Shown here: piece after piece, positions 1 to 5,551 of the stretch | Layout: each line of letters begins with the position of its first letter | How positions within the stretch are numbered: the stretch's first letter is position 1 | Assembly: GCA_905373625.1 (NCBI GenBank) | Contig: CAJPTS010000129.1 | Coordinates: 1-5,551, forward strand | Reading direction: 5' to 3' | DNA from: Bacteroidia bacterium | GTDB taxonomy: Bacteria; Bacteroidota; Bacteroidia; Bacteroidales; CAJPTX01 | Length of the DNA stretch: 5,551 bases | Program-made: the position numbers and the translations under genes | Notes under the pieces: model-generated | Database searches by the model: none | Seen by the model: only the letters and a program-made list of their open reading frames with translations | Told to the model about the DNA's origin: nothing

Positions 1-1
1 T

Positions 2-439
2 ACGACTTACACGTTAACCTACGTAGCAGGTGATGGTGGTACAATCCGCGGCGAAGCTAGTCAAACGGTAGCTGCAGGTGGTAGTGGTACAGAGGTCGAA
101 GCTGTTGCTAACGAAGGTTATCATTTCGTGAAATGGGATGATGAGAAGACCGAGGCGAAACGTACTGAAACCAACGTAACTGAGAGCAAGACCTATAAGG
201 CCATCTTTGAAGCTAATCCTACGACTTATACTTTAACTTACGTAGCAGGCGAAGGTGGTAAGATCGTCGGAGAAGCTAAGCAGACTGTAGCTGCTGGTGC
301 AAGCGGTACAGAGGTCGAAGCGGTTGCTAATACAGGCTATAAGTTCAAGAAATGGGACGACGGTCTGACAACTGCAAAACGTACGGATGCAAATGTTAGC
401 GCCGACAAGACTTACACGGCAGAATTCGAAAAGATAACG
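2..439 (+). repeat. Two tandem 219-bp coding repeats (divergent InlB-type units)
   Basis: Unit 1 is 2-220 and unit 2 is 221-439; the period is exactly 219 bp (73 codons) with no gaps. By hand alignment 52 of 73 residues are identical. The first 40 residues of the unit are the most conserved, and the region after the KWDD core is the most variable. Unit 1 may itself be preceded by further copies outside the window. Such units fold as small beta-rich domains that act as spacers or binding modules in surface proteins. Confidence 0.9.
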
Positions 440-694
440 CCTGTAGAAGATGCTGCTTTGGCTAGCGTACAAGTTGCTCCGAATCCGTTTAGTACTCTGC
501 TGCGCATCAGTAGTGACGAATTGCAGAATGCAACTTACAAACTTCTCAATGCATCTGGCGTAGTAGTACGCAGTGGTAACTTTGAAAGCCACGAGGTAAC
601 AATTGAAACCTCCGACTTGGCGTCAGGTCTTTACCTCTTGCACATCACCGCTGAGAATGGCGCTACGAAGGTGGTAAGGGTTGTTAAAGAATAG
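2..694 (+). CDS. C-terminal part of a repeat-containing, T9SS-sorted surface protein (5' end outside the window)
   Basis: The frame is open from the first complete codon at position 2 to a TAG at 692-694, giving 230 residues of the C-terminus. The methionine at 128 lies inside a repeat and is not the true start. Seen in the sequence: two gap-free tandem 73-residue units (nt 2-220 and 221-439), each starting TTYTLTYVAG and containing GTEVEAVAN, a GY-x-F-x-KWDD core and a final KTY-x-A-x-F. This matches the divergent InlB B-repeat (Listeria-Bacteroides repeat) style found in cell-surface proteins. A short linker (about nt 440-457) leads to a type A T9SS sorting domain. The family suggests an exported, surface-attached or released protein, perhaps an adhesin. 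The binding partner and N-terminal domains cannot be known from here, and more repeats probably lie upstream. The gene ends before a strong terminator, so it is the last gene of its transcript. Confidence 0.93.
   Translation, partial: TTYTLTYVAGDGGTIRGEASQTVAAGGSGTEVEAVANEGYHFVKWDDEKTEAKRTETNVTESKTYKAIFEANPTTYTLTYVAGEGGKIVGEAKQTVAAGASGTEVEAVANTGYKFKKWDDGLTTAKRTDANVSADKTYTAEFEKITPVEDAALASVQVAPNPFSTLLRISSDELQNATYKLLNASGVVVRSGNFESHEVTIETSDLASGLYLLHITAENGATKVVRVVKE
458..691 (+). other. Type IX secretion C-terminal sorting domain (type A) of the upstream protein
   Basis: The last 78 residues show the usual order of motifs. A VAPNPF motif comes near the start, where type A sorting domains commonly have a V-x-P-NP-x motif. 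A central YKLLNASGVVV strand-turn-strand follows, then LASGLYLLHI, and a terminal TKVVRVVKE strand ending in basic and acidic residues. In this family the domain directs transport across the outer membrane by the T9SS and is normally cleaved by the PorU sortase, often with attachment to A-LPS. The domain assignment is strong. Cleavage and attachment are inferred from the family. Confidence 0.92.
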
Positions 695-705
695 CTGCGC
701 AAGCG

Positions 706-736
706 TGTGTAGCGCGGTAGATTACTCCGCTACGCA
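706..736 (+). other. Hairpin in the 3' untranslated region just after the stop codon
   Basis: Bases 706-714 (TGTGTAGCG) can pair with 728-736 (CGCTACGCA) over 9 bp with one G-T wobble. The 13-base interior can add a 3-bp GTA/TAC stem. No T-run follows, so it is not itself a terminator. It lies 15 bp before the terminator stem and might stabilise the 3' end of the mRNA. It may also be without function. Confidence 0.4.
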
Positions 737-750
737 TAGCTAAAGACATA

Positions 751-788
751 ACGAGCACTGCTTCGGCAGTGCTCGTTTTTTTTGTTTT
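751..788 (+). terminator. Strong intrinsic (rho-independent) terminator
   Basis: Bases 751-761 (ACGAGCACTGC) pair perfectly with 766-776 (GCAGTGCTCGT) around a TTCG loop at 762-765. The loop is closed by a C-G pair, which makes the very stable cUUCGg tetraloop. A run of eight T (776-783), then G and four more T, follows directly. It ends the transcript of the repeat protein and separates it from the protease gene. The stem is symmetric, but the complementary strand has no T-run after it, so it should work only in the + direction. Confidence 0.95.
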
Positions 789-790
789 AG

Positions 791-817
791 TTTGACATTT
801 CAAAGTTCATAAATTCG
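791..817 (+). promoter_or_regulatory. Weak promoter candidate upstream of the protease gene
   Basis: A TTTG (791-794) resembles the Bacteroidota -33 element. TAAATTCG (810-817) matches the -7 consensus TAnnTTTG at all but one base. The 15-bp gap is shorter than the usual roughly 19-21 bp, so the match is imperfect. Some promoter is expected between the terminator (ends 788) and the start codon at 898, which makes the region plausible even if the exact elements are uncertain. No operator-like repeat is evident. The rest of 818-897 is A/T-rich leader. Confidence 0.22.
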
Positions 818-897
818 GGACTTACGCATTTTTTAGGACAGTATCTTAAAAAGCGGTAACTTGCGTGCCGTATTTATTAAATTAAACATAAGAGCTG

Positions 898-954
898 ATG
901 AGAGGATTTCTGTTATCATTGTTGCTCCTAAGTGTAGGGTGCGGACTCTATGCG
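898..954 (+). other. Signal peptide of the S8 protease
   Basis: Residues 1-19 have one basic residue (Arg2), a Leu-rich hydrophobic core (residues 4-13) and a signal peptidase I-like site LYA|QE after Ala19. Gln is a common first mature residue in Bacteroidota exported proteins. This fits Sec export to the periplasm before possible T9SS passage. A cysteine at residue 15 (SVGC) makes a poor lipobox because Ser, not Leu, is at -3, so a lipoprotein is less likely. Confidence 0.85.
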
Positions 955-3900
955 CAAGAGCCAGTCCGCTTCGGAAACCGTGAGGTTTACCTAGAAGCAA
1001 ATGTTCGCCCCGAGGTGCGCGGACGTAAAACCTCTAGTTTGGAATTGGGGACTCCGACAGGAGATCGCCTCAATGTCCTAGTACAATTTGAATCTAACAA
1101 GATAGCAGACGAGGTGCTCGCCCAAAAAAATGTAGAATTAGGAGACTACTTGGGCGCTAATGCGTACTACGCGTCTGTTGCGCCAGGTAGCCATCCCAGC
1201 GATTTTGTCGGCACGGGTATACGCACCGTTGTGCCCATTCGTAGCGAATGGAAAATAATTAGCAGCTTGTTAGAGGGACGTATCCCCGATTGGGCTGTTG
1301 ACGGTGAAAAGTTAAAAATTGACTTAATATGGTCTAAGGGGGTTAACGTGGAGCTGGTCAAAGCAGATCTGAAAAGACGAGGACTTACCTTCAGTGTAAC
1401 TTCTGATCTGCTTCGTACGGCACATCTGCGTGCCACGCGCGATGAGGCACTTGCGCTAGCCGAAGCAGAATATGTAATCTCTGTTCGTTTTGCAGAACCT
1501 CCTAAAACATTTCTAAACTACCGTGGTGCACGTTTGAGTGGTGCTACAAATTTGCGTCAGTTACCCGACCTCGGGGGACGCGGTTTAACGGGGAAGGGAG
1601 TCCGGATAGGAGTCTGGGACGGTAATGTGGCGGAACACGTAGATTACGGTAACCGTGTACATCGTCAAGAATTTGAGATGTCATTAGCAGCTTCTGGAGG
1701 TCATGGAATGCATACCACGGGTACTATTCTAGGTGCTGGGATCATAGATGCTCGTGCACGCGGAATGGCACATGAAGCCGAGGCGTGGGTCTGGAACTTC
1801 GGCGACGAATCTAATGGGAAGAGTGTAGGGCAGGAGATGCTAGAAAGCTACGAGAAGTATAACATTTCCTTGACATCAAACTCCTACGGCTTTCGCATGA
1901 GCAATTTTTGTTCTAATGAAGAGCTTTTGAATTACTCCTATTTTGGTCCCCGTGCTTCTGATATTCTTGCCTATTATATCCCGACGTTAACGCATTGTTA
2001 CTCAGCGGGGAATGACCAAGGTGTTTGCGGTTGGGCGTATGGACACATGTCTAATTACGCCAAGAATGTTATTACCGTTGCTGCGCTGACAGCAGGCGGT
2101 GCTATCTCTGATTTCTCCAGTTTCGGTCCTCTCATGGACGGACGTACAGCCCCCATCATTGCTGCTAGAGGGCAAACAGTCTATTCTGTAATGCCAGGAC
2201 AGGGCTATGCGCCGATGAGCGGAACCTCCATGTCTTGCCCCACCGTTACGGGGCATTTAGCGCTACTCACTGAACGTTGGCAACAGCTCCACGGGGGCGC
2301 ATTACCTTACAATTACTATTTGAAGGCTTTGATAGCCAATACGGCAGACGATGCTGGGAATGTAGGACCCGACTACAGGTTCGGATTTGGTGTGCTTAAT
2401 TCGCTGGCAGCCGTTACCGCCATGGAGAACAATTGGCATCATTTTGCAACTTTACAACGTGGCGGTGATCCACAAAGCAAGACCATTACTGTGCCTGCTG
2501 ACGTAAAAGCGCTCCGCGTTATGATTTGTTGGAATGACCCTGTTGCCAATAAGGAGTACGGAACAGGACAATCCCCCATGGTTAACGATCTCGATCTGAC
2601 GGTGAATAAAGGTAACGATACTTACTTCCCCTATTCGCTTGAGCCAGCTGAGCCTGAAAAGCCGGCAGTTGCTAATAAGAAGAATGGACGTGACAATATA
2701 GAGCAAGTTGTAGTGAAGAACCCCGTGGCAGGCGAATACACCATAACTGTAGCTGGAAAGGTGAACCAAGAGACAAAACAAGACTATGTCGTGGTTTGGT
2801 ACTTTGATTATCAGCTCCCGACTATAACCTCTCCTATGGCGGGCGATTGTTATGAGCCCACGGAGGAGATCTTCTTACATACCGAGAATTTGATGGCCGA
2901 TTTGCAGGTAGAGCTATCGACAGATGGCGGAAAGACTTTCTCAGTATTGAAGGAATCTGCCTCTGCTTGCGATTCTATCCCACTGCCAGCCACGGTTGTA
3001 TCTACTGACAAGGCTACTATCCGCGTAACGGATGCTAATCACCAAGTGGTACAGATGACGGGCTTTTTCTCGATTATGGGACAAGTACACGGTTTGAAAC
3101 TGGAAGAGAACGCTTGCAGTACCTCTGGTTGGAAACTAACCTGGAATGCTGTGCCAGACGCGGCAAAATATGAAATACTGCGTGCCGATGTAGCAAATGG
3201 AACGTTTAAGTCGGTAAAAGTCACTGACAATCCTACAACTGAATACTTGCTCGAACCTGACGCAGTACAGATAAATGAGCGCAATGTATATGCAGTGCGT
3301 GCGATAAATGCCAGCGGCGTGAAGGGGAATCGGAGTATAGCAGTTATTGCGAAGGGAGCTTCGCCATTTACATTAGATATTGCCTCGCTTCCCTATCTAG
3401 AGACGTTTATAGGCTTCCCATTTAAGCATGCTACATTAACCAGTGGAGAGAACCTCGGACATCAACCACAAGAACCTCCTGTGGGCTACGAGCTGCCCAT
3501 GGATTCGCATATGTTAGTATGGCAAGCGGCAAAAGCAGCCCCAGACTGGACCGATCCGTTTTCGCAACGTACGAACGTCGGAACGCTCTCCACGTGTTCT
3601 ATAAAATTACCAGCCGTGCCTGCGGACTCCAAGCTGCTACTTTCTGTTTATTACTATATGACGCAAAGCAAAATCGAAAACGGTACTCTGCTGCGCCTCT
3701 TGGTTAACAATGTAGAAACAAAAGACATACTCGGTCGTGCCCATATTGTGGGCAATGCTGACGAACACTATGCCACCTTTGACCTCTCCTCCCATGCGGG
3801 TAAAGAAGTAGACCTCTCTTTTGAAACGGCATTGGGAGCTCATCAGGACGGTTGTATTATTGTCTACTATCAAATCTATCTTACCGAGCCCAGAAAAGAT

Positions 3901-5551
3901 GTGGGCATTGCTTGGGTGAACGTGCCCGAGATCGAAGCTAAACCAGCTATGCAAAATGAAAATATCCGTTTCAAGTTGCAGAACTTCGCTTCCAGCGAGC
4001 TACATAACATTCCAGTCTCGGTCAAGGTGGACGATGAATTAGTTTATTCTACAACGGTAGCAGAGTTAAAGCCATTTGAAGATAAGGTCTTCACTTTGCC
4101 TCATAACTTCTCGAGCGCAGAGGCGCGTAAATTTAAAGTCGTCGTACATGCCGAAGTAGAGGGCGATGCTGTGCATGATAATAATGAAGCGAGCTTTGAG
4201 GTTTATAACATGGGGGATGGCATTGTGATGCCCGAGCTCTCGTATTATTATTACTTTGGCTCTAGATACCCCATCGTGCCTTACGTTTCAAAGAGACTAA
4301 GCGGTACTGCAACCTTTACTGACGGAAGGGGAGCCCTAGAGGCTTACAATACTTACGAAGAAGCTGTGCTACAGATATTGCCTACTAAGCCGAATGCTGT
4401 GATACAGGTGACTTTTTGGGAGCATGCGCTCAACGAGGATGATATTCTATACGTTTGTACGGAGAATGTGCCAGATAATTTAAACGTAGAACCCAGTGAT
4501 GCGAATTATCAAATCACGGCGGAGACTGACAAAGAGCCTCAGACGTTCATCTCCGAAGCTCAAAATGGTGGGCTGACATTCTACTTTAAGTGTAAAAGTG
4601 GTAAGGTGAACGATGGTTGGAAGGCTGAGCTTCGAGAAGTGGAATTGCCTGATCGTTGGGAATTGAAAGAGATTAAAGAAATACCGAGTGGCTCTGAGGA
4701 TATACTAAGCCTTGAGGTTACGGTGAAGAACCTGCTCCCAGTAGTTTTCAAGAAAGTGCCGCTTTATCTCACAATAGATGGTCGGCAGGGAGAATATCAA
4801 ATTCCTCGTCTACTCGAGAATCAAGAAACTAAGTATATCGTTCGCCGTAACATGAATCACAGTGCTCCGATGCGGGCAGAAGTCTTTGCCGAATTGGCAC
4901 GCGATGTCAATTCAGCTAACAACTTCATGAACTATTCAATAGTTCACGACCCGATTTGGAATGGCGGCGGTGCGATTGAAGAGCCTGCGACTCTTTTTAT
5001 CTCTGAATTCGTGCAAGTGAATGAGCAGAATACTATTACACTGCCTAGCACCAAATACATTGATTATCGGACACGGACAACCATTCCTTTCTATACAGGC
5101 ACGGAGAACCGCTTCACATTTACATTAGACAAAGAGCCAACTGCTGCGCAAGCAGCGAATGCGGCGATACGCCTCTTTATTGATAATGATGACGACGGGA
5201 TATTGCGCGAAGTTGAACCCGAACTTTACAAGGTGGCACTCGCAGCGGCAAAAAAGAAATATGAGCTTTCTGTAAATTTAGCAACAGCCTCTTCTGTAAA
5301 ACCTGGTAAACACCGTATGCGTTTGCTCCTCGCGAACGACGCAAATTATGCAAAGTTCAAACAAGGTGAGCAAATAGCTTGGGGACACGCGATAGATTTC
5401 ACTGCGGAGATAATCGCAGGCGCAAGTCCGTTAGAACATGAAATAGCTATTCTTGCTGTAGAGGGAGTCTCCTCGGGACGTAAAGCGCTCACGAGTACCA
5501 CACCCCTGAAGGTGAAGTTGAAAAACAACGGATTGGTCAAAGTAACTAATG
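898..5551 (+). CDS. Exported multidomain S8 (subtilisin/KP-43-like) serine protease, 3' end outside the window
   Basis: The frame is open from ATG 898 to the window edge (1551 codons, no stop). An in-frame TAA at 889-891 and a signal peptide directly after the ATG fix this start. There is no Shine-Dalgarno, only an A/T-rich leader. Approximate order by residue: signal peptide 1-19; N-terminal prodomain-like region 20-225; S8 catalytic domain 226-510 with Asp241, His269, Asn372 (oxyanion) and Ser444; KP-43-type beta-sandwich 520-640 (NDLDLTV, RDNIEQVVV); Ig-like 641-722; FN3-like 728-820 (LTWNAVPDAAKYEI); MAM-like jelly roll 831-1000 (LPYLETF); CARDB-like 1002-1104; CUB-like about 1135-1250; CARDB-like 1250-1350; GEVED-like 1365-1506; start of another CARDB-like module. 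It should cleave proteins or peptides outside the cell. Substrate is unknown. A T9SS sorting domain is expected at the unseen C-terminus. The catalytic call is firm; boundaries and names of the later modules are by eye. Confidence 0.95.
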   Translation, partial: MRGFLLSLLLLSVGCGLYAQEPVRFGNREVYLEANVRPEVRGRKTSSLELGTPTGDRLNVLVQFESNKIADEVLAQKNVELGDYLGANAYYASVAPGSHPSDFVGTGIRTVVPIRSEWKIISSLLEGRIPDWAVDGEKLKIDLIWSKGVNVELVKADLKRRGLTFSVTSDLLRTAHLRATRDEALALAEAEYVISVRFAEPPKTFLNYRGARLSGATNLRQLPDLGGRGLTGKGVRIGVWDGNVAEHVDYGNRVHRQEFEMSLAASGGHGMHTTGTILGAGIIDARARGMAHEAEAWVWNFGDESNGKSVGQEMLESYEKYNISLTSNSYGFRMSNFCSNEELLNYSYFGPRASDILAYYIPTLTHCYSAGNDQGVCGWAYGHMSNYAKNVITVAALTAGGAISDFSSFGPLMDGRTAPIIAARGQTVYSVMPGQGYAPMSGTSMSCPTVTGHLALLTERWQQLHGGALPYNYYLKALIANTADDAGNVGPDYRFGFGVLNSLAAVTAMENNWHHFATLQRGGDPQSKTITVPADVKALRVMICWNDPVANKEYGTGQSPMVNDLDLTVNKGNDTYFPYSLEPAEPEKPAVANKKNGRDNIEQVVVKNPVAGEYTITVAGKVNQETKQDYVVVWYFDYQLPTITSPMAGDCYEPTEEIFLHTENLMADLQVELSTDGGKTFSVLKESASACDSIPLPATVVSTDKATIRVTDANHQVVQMTGFFSIMGQVHGLKLEENACSTSGWKLTWNAVPDAAKYEILRADVANGTFKSVKVTDNPTTEYLLEPDAVQINERNVYAVRAINASGVKGNRSIAVIAKGASPFTLDIASLPYLETFIGFPFKHATLTSGENLGHQPQEPPVGYELPMDSHMLVWQAAKAAPDWTDPFSQRTNVGTLSTCSIKLPAVPADSKLLLSVYYYMTQSKIENGTLLRLLVNNVETKDILGRAHIVGNADEHYATFDLSSHAGKEVDLSFETALGAHQDGCIIVYYQIYLTEPRKDVGIAWVNVPEIEAKPAMQNENIRFKLQNFASSELHNIPVSVKVDDELVYSTTVAELKPFEDKVFTLPHNFSSAEARKFKVVVHAEVEGDAVHDNNEASFEVYNMGDGIVMPELSYYYYFGSRYPIVPYVSKRLSGTATFTDGRGALEAYNTYEEAVLQILPTKPNAVIQVTFWEHALNEDDILYVCTENVPDNLNVEPSDANYQITAETDKEPQTFISEAQNGGLTFYFKCKSGKVNDGWKAELREVELPDRWELKEIKEIPSGSEDILSLEVTVKNLLPVVFKKVPLYLTIDGRQGEYQIPRLLENQETKYIVRRNMNHSAPMRAEVFAELARDVNSANNFMNYSIVHDPIWNGGGAIEEPATLFISEFVQVNEQNTITLPSTKYIDYRTRTTIPFYTGTENRFTFTLDKEPTAAQAANAAIRLFIDNDDDGILREVEPELYKVALAAAKKKYELSVNLATASSVKPGKHRMRLLLANDANYAKFKQGEQIAWGHAIDFTAEIIAGASPLEHEIAILAVEGVSSGRKALTSTTPLKVKLKNNGLVKVTN
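1573..2427 (+). other. Peptidase S8 catalytic domain with complete active site
   Basis: The catalytic Asp lies in VRIGVWDG (Asp241, codon 1618-1620). The His is in GGHGMHTTGT (His269, 1702-1704). The oxyanion Asn is in YSAGND (Asn372, 2011-2013) and the nucleophile is in MSGTSMSCP (Ser444, 2227-2229). Other family landmarks are LTSNSYG (substrate-binding strand), AKNVITVAA, SDFSSFGP followed by DGR, and TADD with GPDYRFGFGVLN closing the domain. Small departures from the commonest forms are DGN after the catalytic Asp and HGMH instead of HGTH. Neither removes a catalytic residue. Cys338 and Cys377 are placed where a disulfide could form. The domain should be active once the prodomain is released. 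Confidence 0.93.

Noticed and set aside
233..592. Minus-strand open frame of 119 codons opposite the repeats and sorting domain
   Set aside because: The + strand coding there is firmly identified by repeats and the T9SS motifs; the reverse product has no protein-like features.
128..694. A separate 188-residue gene starting at the ATG at 128
   Set aside because: The frame is open upstream to position 2, and the Met falls inside the first repeat unit (ahead of its KWDD core), so it is an internal residue of a longer protein.
792..797. Perfect TTGACA as a sigma70-type -35 box
   Set aside because: No TATAAT-like -10 lies at 16-18 bp, and Bacteroidota promoters do not normally use this box.
931..942. 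Lipobox-like SVGC at residues 12-15 of the protease
   Set aside because: The -3 position is Ser, and a good signal peptidase I site (LYA|QE) lies just downstream, so a lipoprotein is less likely.
1167..1436. Minus-strand open frame of 89 codons, and similar minus-strand frames at 2002-2256, 2452-2781, 3039-3284, 3637-3954 and 5346-5540
   Set aside because: All lie opposite the protease coding frame, show no recognisable motif or leader, and are explained as shadows of that gene.
3519..3707. Plus-strand 62-codon frame inside the protease gene
   Set aside because: It lies in another frame of the MAM-like module coding region, with no ribosome binding site or known motif.
1..5551. CRISPR array, tRNA or rRNA, insertion sequence, defence or phage genes
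   Set aside because: No short spaced direct repeats, RNA gene signatures, terminal inverted repeats or transposase or integrase motifs were seen. Nearly the whole window is accounted for by two coding regions and a 203-bp gap.

Overview
The window looks like chromosomal DNA from a Bacteroidota member of the order Bacteroidales, most likely Porphyromonas or a close relative. Three things point there: a type IX secretion (T9SS) C-terminal sorting domain, a very large multidomain subtilisin-like protease built from modules common in Bacteroidota surface proteins (FN3, MAM-like, CARDB-like, CUB-like, GEVED-like), and no clear Shine-Dalgarno sequence before a well-defined start codon. The genus is an inference from protein style, not from a marker gene.

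Layout, all on the + strand. Positions 2-694 hold the 3' end of a surface protein gene: two tandem 73-residue divergent InlB-type (Listeria-Bacteroides) repeats followed by a type A T9SS sorting domain. Positions 695-897 are intergenic, with a hairpin just after the stop, a textbook intrinsic terminator (11-bp stem, TTCG loop, T-run) and at best a weak promoter candidate. From 898 to the end of the window runs one uninterrupted reading frame, at least 1551 codons, that leaves the window without a stop. It encodes an exported S8 (subtilisin/KP-43-like) serine protease with an intact Asp/His/Asn/Ser active site and a long C-terminal stack of beta-sandwich modules.

The two genes are probably separate transcription units because a strong terminator lies between them. 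The first product carries a T9SS sorting signal, and the second is very likely to carry one beyond the window edge. Both are therefore expected at the cell surface or outside the cell, one as an adhesin-like or structural protein and the other as a protease.

I see no mobile element, CRISPR array, RNA gene or defence system, and nothing that clearly amounts to an undescribed system. The most notable item is the size and domain order of the protease.
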